DNA from: Oscillospiraceae bacterium
Lineage (GTDB): Bacteria > Bacillota > Clostridia > UBA1212 > UBA1255
Direction: 5' to 3'
Assembly: GCA_015069165.1 (NCBI GenBank)
Contig: SVJD01000012.1
Span: forward strand, 1-49,964
Length of the DNA: 49,964 bases
In this document: piece after piece, positions 42,069 through 49,964 of the stretch
Layout of the letters: every line of letters starts with the position of its first letter
How positions within the stretch are numbered: the first letter of the stretch is position 1
Program-made: the position numbers and the translations under genes
Notes under the pieces: generated by a model
What the model was told of the DNA's origin: nothing
Seen by the model: the letters and a program-made list of their open reading frames with translations, nothing else
The model's database searches: none

Positions 42069-42329
42069 TTATTCTGCAGATTCGTAGTCAAGGAGATCAT
42101 TTTCAGCACAAAAAAATTCTTCTGCTATTTTAAGGTTAAGCTCTGCCATTTCTTGATAGCCTTTTATCATGTCACTGCGCAAATTTCGTTTTTCTCTTTC
42201 TTCCAGATAAAAACGCATTGCGTGTTCAAGCAATTCATTTCTGCTGATATTATCTCTTTCGGCAACAGAATCCACTTCGTTAAGTAAATTCTCCGGAAGT
42301 TCAAGCTCGACTTTTTTTGCCGTTGCCAT
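42069..42329 (-). CDS. ndoAI: Ribbon-helix-helix antitoxin of NdoA (EndoAI)
   Basis: An 86-residue antitoxin with an N-terminal RHH DNA-binding domain (KKVELELPENLLNEVDSVAERDNISRNELLEHAMRFYLEERE, seen in overlapping pieces) and a C-terminal acidic helix (EEFFCAENDLLDYESAE) that should neutralise the toxin. I chose ATG 42329 (MATAKK), 6 bases after GGAGGG, over a longer frame that lacks a ribosome site. It lies between alr and ndoA, as in Bacillus, where alr-ndoAI-ndoA are co-transcribed. Confidence 0.9.
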   Translation of the reverse strand: MATAKKVELELPENLLNEVDSVAERDNISRNELLEHAMRFYLEEREKRNLRSDMIKGYQEMAELNLKIAEEFFCAENDLLDYESAE

Positions 42330-42413
42330 ATAAAACCCTCCATTCACATTGTATCCATTTTTACAGAGTAAATACACCTAAAAAAGCATATATTTAAAAA
42401 TTTTTATTTTATA

Positions 42414-43619
42414 TTATCTTGTTGTCAATCTGTTTATTATTTCTGTTATTTCACCGTTTTCAATAATAATTTTAGGCACACGGCGCGTTACGGCACAAGA
42501 AATTTCGTAATTTATAGTATTTGCAATTTTTGCAATTCCCTCTGCTGTGGGAAATCTTTTCTTTTCCCCGTCATAATCGCCGAAAAGCACTACTTTATCG
42601 CCCGGCAAAATACCTCCATAGCTCTTTGCCAAAGATGCATCAACCATCATCTGGTCCATACAAATCCTGCCAATTATGGGGAACTTTTGTCCTGAGCGTT
42701 CATGGTATACAAATCCTTTATTGCTTACAATTCTCATATATCCGTCTGCATATCCTACCGGAATTGTAGCTACCGTAATTTTTTTATCTGCACAATATGT
42801 ACAGCCATAGCTTACACAGTTTCCCTTTTCCAATTCCTTTACATAAGAAACTACCGATTTCATCGTCATAACTGCCTTTAAATCGGCTCCCTCACGTTTT
42901 GTTTCCTCAGACGGCCACAATCCGTATAAAATAATACCTGCTCTTACCATATCAAGATGCATTTGCGGAAATCTCAATATTGCCGCACTGTTTGCCGCAT
43001 GTTTTACAGGTATATTAATATGCTTTTCTTTTTTTATTCTTTCGCACACATCGCAAAATTTTTCATATTGCATTTTTGTGTATGCGTTTGATTCGTCGGA
43101 ATACTCATCGGCTACTGCAAAATGTGTAAATATTCCTTCTATTTCCAAAGACGGCATTTTTGATATTTTTTCTGCAATTTCCGGCATTTCTTGCGGCATA
43201 AAACCTACTCTGCCCATTCCCGTATCGACTTTTAAATGAATTTTTGCTTTTTTACCCAATTTCACCGCTGCTGCAGATAATTTCTCGGCAGCTTCTATTG
43301 AATAAACACCTTGTCTTATGTCATTTTTTACTATTGTTTCAGCACATTCAGGCTCATTATCGCTTAATATCAACACCGGAGCTGTAATTCCGGCATTTTT
43401 TATTTCAATTGCTTCATCTAACATCGAAACAGCCAACCAATCTGCACCGTTTTGAAGTATAGTTTTTGCAATCGGTACTACACCGTGACCGTACGCATCT
43501 GCTTTTACAACTCCCATAATTTTAGAATTAGGATTAGTAAATTTGCGTATAATCTCCATATTGTGCTTTAAAGCATCTAAATCTATTTCAACCCATGTTC
43601 TTTTTGTTTGAAGTTTCAT
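42414..43619 (-). CDS. alr: Alanine racemase
   Basis: A 401-residue PLP enzyme converting L- to D-alanine for peptidoglycan. The PLP lysine is in VVKADAYGHG (Lys39), with VDTGMGRVGF near 132, KHAANSAAILRF near 205, the catalytic Tyr in CVSYGCTYCADKKITVATIPVGYADG near 270, and GRICMDQMMVD near 315. The start overlaps the nnrD stop by 4 bases. D-alanine made here feeds Ddl, encoded elsewhere in the window. It is about 15 residues longer than the Bacillus enzyme at the C-terminus. Confidence 0.96.
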   Translation of the reverse strand: MKLQTKRTWVEIDLDALKHNMEIIRKFTNPNSKIMGVVKADAYGHGVVPIAKTILQNGADWLAVSMLDEAIEIKNAGITAPVLILSDNEPECAETIVKNDIRQGVYSIEAAEKLSAAAVKLGKKAKIHLKVDTGMGRVGFMPQEMPEIAEKISKMPSLEIEGIFTHFAVADEYSDESNAYTKMQYEKFCDVCERIKKEKHINIPVKHAANSAAILRFPQMHLDMVRAGIILYGLWPSEETKREGADLKAVMTMKSVVSYVKELEKGNCVSYGCTYCADKKITVATIPVGYADGYMRIVSNKGFVYHERSGQKFPIIGRICMDQMMVDASLAKSYGGILPGDKVVLFGDYDGEKKRFPTAEGIAKIANTINYEISCAVTRRVPKIIIENGEITEIINRLTTR

Positions 43620-44515
43620 ATTGAATTTACCTCTTTCAACATTTCTGTTAAATCGCCGGCTTTTACGGCTCTTTGTCCGTATTTTTCAGCTGCAATATCT
43701 CCGCACAATCCGTGAATAAATACTGCGCAGCAAACTATTTCAAAAATCGGGTTTTCTCTGCCATCAGAAGCAATCAAACCTGCTATAATGCCCGTCAGAA
43801 CGTCACCGCTGCCGCCTGTTGCCATTCCTGCATTTCCCGTAGTGTTAACATATATTTTGCCATCCGCTGCATTTAAAGGACTCACAAGCGTTTTATTTCC
43901 TTTAAGAACAGTAATTGCTTTAATCTTCCGGGAAGTTTTCAAAGCTGCATCTATTCTGTTTTCATTAATATATTCCACCGTCATACCCATAAAGCGAGAG
44001 AGTTCTTTTGTATGAGGCGTAATAACCAAATTCTCTGGTAAATTTTCTTCTTTATCAAACATATCTGCACAAGCATTTAATCCGTCTGCATCAAGTATTA
44101 CCGGAATATCTGAATTTTTAAGTTCAATCATCAAGCCTTGCACGAATCTTTTTATTTGCGGATTATTACCAAGTCCCGGACCTACTGCCGCGCAAGCTTG
44201 TTTTCCTGCTTTTTTGATAGTTTTTATAATTTGTTCAATATGCTTTTCTTCGAAACACGCTGTATTATCATCACCTATTTTGATTTTTACTGCTTCTTTA
44301 CAGGAAGTTTCATATATCGGTAAAAGTTTTCCCGGAGAAAAAAGATAAACTAAACCGGCACCTGTCCTTATTGCACTTTCTGCGCAAAGCATCGCGGCTC
44401 CCGTCATACCTTCGGAGCCCGCTACAATAAAAACATGACCGTAATCACCCTTATGGGTATCGGGTTTTCTTTCTTGATTATAGTATTTTAAAAAGTCCTC
44501 TTTTTCTAATTTCAT
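43616..44515 (-). CDS. nnrD: ADP-dependent NAD(P)H-hydrate dehydratase
   Basis: A 299-residue repair enzyme that dehydrates damaged (hydrated) NADH and NADPH. The sequence is the C-terminal YjeF domain alone, without the N-terminal epimerase. Motifs: HKGDYGHVFIVAGSEGMTGAA near 21, AAVGPGLGN near 109, LDADGLNA near 141, ITPHTKELSRFMG near 161, and NTTGNAGMATGGSGDVLTG near 226 (nucleotide site). It lies upstream of alr with a 4-base overlap. The epimerase partner is not in the window. Confidence 0.92.
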   Translation of the reverse strand: MKLEKEDFLKYYNQERKPDTHKGDYGHVFIVAGSEGMTGAAMLCAESAIRTGAGLVYLFSPGKLLPIYETSCKEAVKIKIGDDNTACFEEKHIEQIIKTIKKAGKQACAAVGPGLGNNPQIKRFVQGLMIELKNSDIPVILDADGLNACADMFDKEENLPENLVITPHTKELSRFMGMTVEYINENRIDAALKTSRKIKAITVLKGNKTLVSPLNAADGKIYVNTTGNAGMATGGSGDVLTGIIAGLIASDGRENPIFEIVCCAVFIHGLCGDIAAEKYGQRAVKAGDLTEMLKEVNSI

Positions 44516-44549
44516 ATAGGGACATCTCCCGCTTTTCTTTTATTATATT

Positions 44550-45347
44550 TTACACAAAATTATTTAGGAGTACAATGGCTGCGAAAAGAATTATTGTAAA
44601 TAAAAGTAACAATAAATCTATCATAGAAAATTTTAAAACTTTAAATTTTGTTCTGCCTTCTCCGCCTCTGTAACATCTTGCGTTCATAGCAGTTGCCAAA
44701 TCTTCCGCTTTTCTCCATGCACTTATAAATAGAGGTATCAATATAGGAATATAGCTTTTGATTTTTTTTATAAAGTTTTTATCATCGAAATCTGTACCTC
44801 TTGCCATTTGCGCTTTCATAATTCTGTCTGTTTCGTCAACAAATGTAGGTATAAATCTAAGTGCAATACTCATCATCATTGCTATCTCGTGTGCAGGAAA
44901 ATGAATTTTCTTAAGCGGTGCAAGCAAACTTTCTATTCCGTCAGTAAGCATTACAGATGTTGTTGTGTACATTAAAACGGATGAGCCAAGTACCAAAAGC
45001 ACTATACGAAGTAACATTCTTACAGCAAACAAAATACCTTCTTTATAAATTGTTATTTTCCAAAAATCAACCAAAACAGTTTCTCCTTTATAAAAAAGTA
45101 TATTGAGTGTAACTGTTATCAGCATCATTATAATGAGTGGTTTTAAACTTCTCAAAATTTTGGCAATGTTTATCTTTGCACAGAGATACGCCGCACCCAC
45201 AAAAACAGTCGCAACAGCGTATGCCGCGAAATTATCTGCAATCATTACAGCTATCATATATGCAAAAGTAAGCACAAATTTTGTTCTGGGATCTGCCCTG
45301 TGCAATATTGAATTTCCCGGAACGTACTGTCCTATTGTTATTTTCAT
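44550..45347 (-). CDS. ecfT: ECF transporter T component
   Basis: A 265-residue transmembrane coupling protein of energy-coupling-factor vitamin transporters. About six hydrophobic segments are present, and the cytosolic coupling helices carry the two Ala-Arg-Gly-type motifs: KAQMARGTDFDD near 180 and TAMNARCYRGGEGRT near 222 (here ARC instead of ARG in the second). The start overlaps ecfA2 by 4 bases. It pairs with ecfA1 and ecfA2 in one module and can serve many substrate-binding S components encoded elsewhere. Confidence 0.93.
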   Translation of the reverse strand: MKITIGQYVPGNSILHRADPRTKFVLTFAYMIAVMIADNFAAYAVATVFVGAAYLCAKINIAKILRSLKPLIIMMLITVTLNILFYKGETVLVDFWKITIYKEGILFAVRMLLRIVLLVLGSSVLMYTTTSVMLTDGIESLLAPLKKIHFPAHEIAMMMSIALRFIPTFVDETDRIMKAQMARGTDFDDKNFIKKIKSYIPILIPLFISAWRKAEDLATAMNARCYRGGEGRTKFKVLKFSMIDLLLLLFTIILFAAIVLLNNFV

Positions 45348-46204
45348 ACAGTACCTCCCTTACTTAGCAAACGCAATATTTCATCGGTGGCTTCTTCTAC
45401 AGTGAACAAATCTGTATTTATATGCAAATTCGGTAAAATTTCGTCAATTTTATGGAAAACAGCCGATAATTGAGGTACTGACAAGCCGATTTCATTAAGC
45501 CTTTTGCCGTTTCTGAAAACTTCTTTCGGTGTACCTATCATTTCAATGTTACCGCCATTCATTACAATAACTTTATCTGCAAGTTTTGCTACATCTTCCA
45601 TGCTGTGAGATACAAGGATTACGGTGATACCTGTTTCATCCCTCAATTTTTTTGCAAAACTTAATATTTCATCTCTTCCGGCCGGATCGAGACCTGCAGC
45701 AGGCTCATCTAAAACGAGTATTTTAGGATTCATTACAATTATTCCCGCAATTGCAACGCGCCTTTTTTGCCCTCCGGATAAATCATACACGGATTTTTCT
45801 AATACATCCTCGGACAATCCGGTCTTTTTTATTGCATCTGCAACTCTTTTATATTCTTCATCTGCAGAAAGTTTTTCTTTCTTTATACCAAAGGCGACAT
45901 CCTTGTATACCGTTGACTCAAAAAGCTGATATTCGGGATACTGAAATACAAGTCCTACTTGCTTTCTCATTTCTTTGCAATTAGAGTCATTCATCAATTT
46001 ACCATCAATATATATATTTCCGGTTTCAGGTTTCAAAAGTCCGTTAAAATGCTGAATCAACGTTGATTTTCCGCATCCCGTGTGACCTATAATTGCTGCA
46101 AATTCTCCGTCATTTATCTCAAAATTGATATTTGCAAGAGCTTTTTTTTCAAAGGGAGTGCCCTTCATGTATGTGTGGCTTAAATTCTCTATTTTTAAAG
46201 GCAT
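45344..46204 (-). CDS. ecfA2: ECF transporter ATPase A2
   Basis: A 286-residue ABC ATPase. Walker A GHTGCGKST (about 39-47), Q-loop VFQYPEYQLFESTVYKDVAFG near 88, signature LSGGQKRR near 142, Walker B ILVLDEPAAGLDP near 162, and switch His in ILVSHSM near 196. The long C-terminal extension fits EcfA proteins. It overlaps ecfA1 by 10 bases and ecfT by 4, so the three are made together. Confidence 0.95.
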   Translation of the reverse strand: MPLKIENLSHTYMKGTPFEKKALANINFEINDGEFAAIIGHTGCGKSTLIQHFNGLLKPETGNIYIDGKLMNDSNCKEMRKQVGLVFQYPEYQLFESTVYKDVAFGIKKEKLSADEEYKRVADAIKKTGLSEDVLEKSVYDLSGGQKRRVAIAGIIVMNPKILVLDEPAAGLDPAGRDEILSFAKKLRDETGITVILVSHSMEDVAKLADKVIVMNGGNIEMIGTPKEVFRNGKRLNEIGLSVPQLSAVFHKIDEILPNLHINTDLFTVEEATDEILRLLSKGGTV

Positions 46205-47100
46205 TGTATTTCACCGCCTTTTTTCAACAATTCTGAAAGCACCGCAATTCCTTCTTCTTCTGTAATTATATCGTTCGGAACATCAATGCCTTTTTTTCTT
46301 AAATTATACATTAAAGCTGTTATTTGCGGGACTTCAAGTCCTGCTTCTTTAACAAGCTGAACATCAGAAAAAAGTTTTCTCGGTGTTGTATCTGCCAAAA
46401 CTTTTCCGTTGTCTATCAAAACAACCCTGTCTGCTTGACTTACCTCATCCATGTGATGTGTTATATGAACTATTGTTATGTTATTTTCTTTGTTGAGTTT
46501 TTTTATAAGATTTATTACTTCTCTTCTTCCTATGGGATCAAGCATCGCCGTAGCTTCATCCAAAACAATACACTCCGGTTGCATTGCTATTATTCCTGCA
46601 ATTGCACATCTTTGTTTCTGTCCGCCTGACAATAAGTGCGGCTCTGTTTTGCGCTCATTTTGAAGTTTTACAACATCAAGTGCCGAAGAAATCCTTTCAA
46701 TCATTTCATTTCTCGGAACGCCAATATTTTCCAAACCAAAAGCCACATCTTCTTCTACCGATGTACCGATAATCTGATTATCCGGATTTTGAAAAACCAT
46801 ACCCACGCGACTTCTGATTTCCCAGATCATTTCGTCATTTCGGGTATCTATATCATTTACAAAAACGACACCTTCGCTCGGAAGTAAAAGAGCATTCATT
46901 GTTCTGGCCAATGTAGATTTACCCGAACCGTTTCTGCCGACGATGGCAACAAATTCGCCTTTTTTTATGCCGAAATTGACATTTTCGACAGCAAAATCAA
47001 CACGAGACAAATTTTTTATTTGTTCCTGCTTACTGTCGAATTCTTCTTCATTATCATCATAAGAATATGAAACATTTTCAAAGCGAATAAAATCACTCAT
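46195..47100 (-). CDS. ecfA1: ECF transporter ATPase A1
   Basis: A 301-residue ABC ATPase. Walker A GRNGSGKST (about 55-63), Q-loop VFQNPDNQIIGTSVEEDVAFG near 101, signature LSGGQKQR near 157, Walker B CIVLDEATAMLDP near 177, switch His in VHITHHMDE near 212. The FQNPDNQ sequence is typical of EcfA1. It is the first gene of the ECF module and follows rplQ after a terminator; no separate promoter was recognised between them, so expression may depend on readthrough. Confidence 0.95.
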   Translation of the reverse strand: MSDFIRFENVSYSYDDNEEEFDSKQEQIKNLSRVDFAVENVNFGIKKGEFVAIVGRNGSGKSTLARTMNALLLPSEGVVFVNDIDTRNDEMIWEIRSRVGMVFQNPDNQIIGTSVEEDVAFGLENIGVPRNEMIERISSALDVVKLQNERKTEPHLLSGGQKQRCAIAGIIAMQPECIVLDEATAMLDPIGRREVINLIKKLNKENNITIVHITHHMDEVSQADRVVLIDNGKVLADTTPRKLFSDVQLVKEAGLEVPQITALMYNLRKKGIDVPNDIITEEEGIAVLSELLKKGGEIQCL

Positions 47101-47123
47101 ACCGAGCTTCTCCCTTTTGTTTT

Positions 47124-47158
47124 AAAAAAAGGGGGATTATCTTACATAGACAATCCCC
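47124..47158 (-). terminator. Terminator after rplQ
   Basis: On the - strand GGGGATT (47158-47152) pairs with AATCCCC (47138-47132) around 13 bases and is followed by a T-run (47130-47124). It separates the ribosomal genes from the ECF genes, perhaps partially. Confidence 0.75.
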
Positions 47159-47196
47159 GATTAAAATACTACATACTTCTATGTGGTCTTTTATAA

Positions 47197-47721
47197 TTAT
47201 ACAAGTTCCAAAATTGCCATCGGGGCTGCGTCGCCTCTTCTGGGTCCTGTTTTGTAAATTCTTGTATAACCACCTTTGCGCTCTTTATATTTAGGCGCAA
47301 TCTCATCAAAGAGCTTATTAACAACGTTGATATTGTTACCCTCAGCGTCTTTTACTTTGTAAATCCACTCAATAGCTTGCTTTCTTGCAGCCAATCTTGA
47401 AGGATTATCTATACGTACAAGCTCTGTTTTGATTTCACGGTCAGCAAATTTTGTAAATTTGTTTCCGTTTTTAGATGTAACAACAATAGTTTGTTTTTTA
47501 CCTTTTGAGTCAGTAGGAACGCTGCTAACCTTTGCTTGTTTTGTTGTGAAGTTATCTGCTTCACGAACTGCTTTTGCTATAATTTTTTCAGCTATGCTCT
47601 GAACTTCTTTAGCTCTTGTCTCTGTAGTAACGATAGAACCGTTCTGGAAGAGTGCTGTTACAAGACCTCTGAGCATTGCTTTTCTCTGGTCGGCTGTACG
47701 ACCAAGTTTTCTATATGCCAT
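47197..47721 (-). CDS. rplQ: Ribosomal protein bL17 with a central insertion
   Basis: A 174-residue large-subunit protein; the usual L17 is about 115-125. The N-terminal [17 protein letters not shown] and the C-terminal [29 protein letters not shown] are standard. Between about residues 55 and 106, an extra segment of roughly 50 residues (rich in Lys, Thr, Ser and Val, probably beta-hairpin-forming) interrupts the body before [12 protein letters not shown]. The frame is unbroken, so this is a family variant and not an error. It ends the S13-S11-S4-RpoA-L17 set and is followed by a terminator. Confidence 0.93.
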   Translation of the reverse strand: MAYRKLGRTADQRKAMLRGLVTALFQNGSIVTTETRAKEVQSIAEKIIAKAVREADNFTTKQAKVSSVPTDSKGKKQTIVVTSKNGNKFTKFADREIKTELVRIDNPSRLAARKQAIEWIYKVKDAEGNNINVVNKLFDEIAPKYKERKGGYTRIYKTGPRRGDAAPMAILELV

Positions 47722-47753
47722 TTGAATATACCTCCTATCTAAATAGTACGACC

Positions 47754-48707
47754 TCAGTCTTCTTTTTTAAGTGAAAGTCCTAAAGATTCAAGTTTTTGGA
47801 TAACTTCTTCCAATGACTTTCTGCCGAGGTTACGAACCTTCATCATCTCGTCTTCGGTTTTTTCTACCAAATCGCCTACTGTGTTTACAGAAGCACGTTT
47901 TAAGCAGTTATAAGAACGAACGGAAAGATCAAGGTCTTCGATGTTCATGTCCAATGTCTTCTCTGTCTTACCCGAAGTATTTTCAACAGGTACGTATTTG
48001 ATTTCTCTTTCCTCATCGAAACGAGTAAAGAGTTCAAACTGTTCAATCAAGATTTGAGCACCTTCGCAAATAGCCTCCTCAGGAGTCATAGCACCATTTG
48101 TCCAAACCTCAAGTGTAAGTTTGTCGTAGTCTGTTACATTTCCCACACGTGTATTTTCAACGTAGTAATTTACCTTCGGCACAGGTGAGAAAAGTGAATC
48201 GATAGGAATAACACCGAAAGGCATATTGGGAGTCTTATTCTTATCTGCAGATCTCCAACCCTTCGAAGTGCCAACTTCCATTTCTATTGAAAATTCAGCT
48301 TCACCATTCAATGTAGCAATGTGTTGATCAGGATTGAGTACCTCGATTTCTGAATCACATACGATATCAGCTGCTGTTACTTCGCCTCTTTCAGATTTTG
48401 AAATACTAACAAATTTTGTAACAGAAGGATCCTCAGCAAGTACTTTGAAAGCAACTTGTTTGATGTTAAGAATAATTTCTGTAACATCCTCAACAACACC
48501 GGGGATTGATGTGAACTCATGGCAAGCACCTTTGATTTTTACATTCATAGCTGCTGAGCCCGGTAATGACGAAAGAAGTATTCTTCTGAGTGAATTTCCC
48601 AATGTCGTTCCGTATCCTCTTTCAAGGGGTTCAATAACGAATTTGCCATATCTGTCAAATTCATCTGATGCCACACATTCAATTCTTGGCTTTTCTATTT
48701 CAATCAC
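47754..48707 (-). CDS. rpoA: RNA polymerase alpha subunit
   Basis: A 317-residue alpha subunit. The N-terminal dimerisation domain shows [28 protein letters not shown] near 22-49, and [11 protein letters not shown] near 226 ends it. The C-terminal domain (about 250-312, [22 protein letters not shown] and [21 protein letters not shown]) contacts UP elements and activators. It lies in the usual order between rpsD and rplQ. Confidence 0.97.
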   Translation of the reverse strand: MIEIEKPRIECVASDEFDRYGKFVIEPLERGYGTTLGNSLRRILLSSLPGSAAMNVKIKGACHEFTSIPGVVEDVTEIILNIKQVAFKVLAEDPSVTKFVSISKSERGEVTAADIVCDSEIEVLNPDQHIATLNGEAEFSIEMEVGTSKGWRSADKNKTPNMPFGVIPIDSLFSPVPKVNYYVENTRVGNVTDYDKLTLEVWTNGAMTPEEAICEGAQILIEQFELFTRFDEEREIKYVPVENTSGKTEKTLDMNIEDLDLSVRSYNCLKRASVNTVGDLVEKTEDEMMKVRNLGRKSLEEVIQKLESLGLSLKKED

Positions 48708-48745
48708 AATATTCCCTCCTTGGAATCTAAATACTAACGGCGAAA

Positions 48746-49378
48746 TTATTTACTGTACAACTCAACAATCAAGTGCTCCTGTACAGGTAAATCAATATCT
48801 TCACGTTTCGGATATGTCAAAACTGTTCCTTGCATTTTATCTGCATCGAATGAAAGCCATTCCGGAATTGAACGTCCGCTTGTTACATCAAGAATTTCGG
48901 TAATTCTTGCATTTGTTCTGCTCTTCTCGCATACAGCGATAACATCGTTAGCTGAAATAAGGTATGAAGGTATGTTTACTCTCTTACCGTTTACAGTAAA
49001 ATGTCCGTGAAGAACAAGCTGTCTTGCCTCTGCTCTTGAAGAACCGAGACCAAGGCGATAAACAACGTTATCAAGTCTTCTTTCAAGCAATATCAAAAGG
49101 TTTTCACCTGTTACACCGCTCTTTTTGTTTGCCATTTCAAAGTAAGTATGGAATTGTTTCTCCAATACACCGTAATATCTCTTAGTTTTTTGTTTTTCTC
49201 TGAGCTGCATGCAATATTCAGACTGTTTCTTCTTAGCCTGTCCGTGCTGTCCGGGTGCATAGCTTCTCTTAGGTCTTGACATTGCACACTTTTCTGTATA
49301 ACATCTTGTTCCTTTAAGAAAAAGTTTTTCGCCTTCTCTTCTGCAAAGTCTGCATGATGCATCATTATATCTGGCCAT
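48746..49378 (-). CDS. rpsD: Ribosomal protein uS4
   Basis: A 210-residue small-subunit protein that nucleates 16S rRNA folding. The zinc-binding form is seen: CRLC near residues 9-12 and CYTEKC near 26-31. The S4 RNA-binding domain is at [40 protein letters not shown] (about 101-140, described in part). The gene lies in its standard place after rpsK. Confidence 0.97.
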   Translation of the reverse strand: MARYNDASCRLCRREGEKLFLKGTRCYTEKCAMSRPKRSYAPGQHGQAKKKQSEYCMQLREKQKTKRYYGVLEKQFHTYFEMANKKSGVTGENLLILLERRLDNVVYRLGLGSSRAEARQLVLHGHFTVNGKRVNIPSYLISANDVIAVCEKSRTNARITEILDVTSGRSIPEWLSFDADKMQGTVLTYPKREDIDLPVQEHLIVELYSK

Positions 49379-49396
49379 TCTTTAACACCTCCGTAA

Positions 49397-49795
49397 TTAA
49401 ACTCTTCTTCTCTTGGGCGGTCTGCATCCGTTGTGCGGAATAGGAGTCTCGTCCTTGATCAATGTAACATCAAGTCCTGCTACCTGCAACGCTCTGATTG
49501 CTGACTCACGGCCTGCTCCGGGTCCTCTTACGTAAACCTCTACAGACTTAAGTCCATGTTCCATAGCTGCTTTAGCTGCTGTTTCTGCTGCTGATTGAGC
49601 TGCAAAAGGAGTGCTTTTCTTTGAGCCACGGAATCCGAGTCCGCCGGCACTTGCCCATGAAATAGCATTACCGGATTTATCAGTGATTGTAACAATTGTA
49701 TTATTGAAGGTTGAACGAATATGTGCCTGACCAAACTCAATAAATTTTCGTTCTCTTCTTCTGCCTTTTATAGTCTTTTTGGTTTTAACAGCCAT
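49397..49795 (-). CDS. rpsK: Ribosomal protein uS11
   Basis: A 132-residue small-subunit platform protein. [19 protein letters not shown] near 25-43, [19 protein letters not shown] near 49, and the C-terminal [18 protein letters not shown] are all standard. The ATG at 49795 follows AAGGAGG. It lies 13 bases after rpsM. Confidence 0.98.
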   Translation of the reverse strand: MAVKTKKTIKGRRRERKFIEFGQAHIRSTFNNTIVTITDKSGNAISWASAGGLGFRGSKKSTPFAAQSAAETAAKAAMEHGLKSVEVYVRGPGAGRESAIRALQVAGLDVTLIKDETPIPHNGCRPPKRRRV

Positions 49796-49808
49796 AACTC
49801 AAACCTCC

Positions 49809-49964
49809 TTATTTCTTCTTGCCTGCTACAGGTCTGGCGGGACCTTTTCTCGTTCTGGCATTAGTTTTTGTTCTCTGGCCTCTAACGGGAAGTCCCATCT
49901 TATGACGTCTGCCTCTATAGCAACCAATTTCCATAAGACGTTTAATGTTGAGGGAAACTTCTCT
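49809..49964 (-). CDS. rpsM: Ribosomal protein uS13, C-terminal part (cut by window edge)
   Basis: The last 51 codons and TAA are visible. They read [20 protein letters not shown], then [17 protein letters not shown] and a basic PVAGKKK end, which is the tRNA-contacting tail of uS13. Upstream parts lie outside the window. Gene order rpsM-rpsK-rpsD-rpoA-rplQ is the conserved distal alpha operon. Confidence 0.97.
   Translation of the reverse strand, partial: REVSLNIKRLMEIGCYRGRRHKMGLPVRGQRTKTNARTRKGPARPVAGKKK

Noticed and set aside
1-49964. tRNA, rRNA, tmRNA, insertion sequences, prophage or integrase genes
   Set aside because: I looked for cloverleaf-like sequences, transposase motifs and phage genes in the gaps and frames and saw none I could support.

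Overview
The window is AT-rich DNA from a spore-forming, Gram-positive bacterium of the Clostridia. The evidence is a set of sporulation genes (a SipL-like SPOCS/LysM protein, SpoIIR, a GerMN lipoprotein, an alpha/beta SASP), a PolC-type replicase, DnaD/DnaI-type primosome proteins, NdoA/NdoAI, a T-box leader, four-cysteine S4, and strong AGGAGG-type ribosome sites. I cannot name the genus; an uncultured gut-type clostridium would fit.

Left part (1-7.75 kb, + strand, accessory in character): the end of a Na+/Ca2+-exchanger-like gene, a cytosolic helical-barrel protein, a DUF2927-like lipoprotein, an AAA ATPase, an AbrB/RelE toxin-antitoxin pair, a PadR-DUF1700-DUF4097 operon with its own palindromic operator, and a DMT permease. 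Two decayed genes lie here: a frameshifted reverse-strand gene at 4496-4784 and the tail of an AEC permease at 6739-6885.

Middle (7.8-31.5 kb, mostly - strand): an orphan trpB followed by an alpha/beta hydrolase, under a tRNA-Trp T-box and then a 12-codon leader ORF with tandem Trp codons; an NlpC/P60-like lipoprotein divergent from a CDP-alcohol phosphatidyltransferase; an M23 peptidase; sipL; a rho - PIG-L deacetylase - pssA - psd operon; dnaD-dnaI; a bacterial tyrosine-kinase module (cpsC-cpsD-cpsB) joined to a choice-of-anchor/leucine-rich membrane protein and a class B sortase; spoIIR with a sigma-F-like promoter; a GerMN lipoprotein, ddl, and pgi.

Right part (31.6-50 kb): a four-gene + strand operon (DUF624 membrane protein, DUF4846, endonuclease/exonuclease/phosphatase, GH99-like membrane-anchored enzyme); a PolC that lacks the inserted 3'-5' exonuclease domain; SASP and DUF378 genes; a possibly leaderless DUF6873-like gene; then, read leftwards from the window end, rpsM-rpsK-rpsD-rpoA-rplQ, ecfA1-ecfA2-ecfT, nnrD-alr and ndoAI-ndoA.

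The most interesting observations are the double tryptophan-sensing leader of trpB, the exonuclease-less PolC, intrinsic terminators buried inside the coding sequence of convergent neighbours (three cases), a 16-bp palindrome at the rho transcription start, and the kinase-sortase surface locus. No tRNA, rRNA, CRISPR array, insertion sequence or prophage was seen. All calls rest on reading the sequence; no searches were run.
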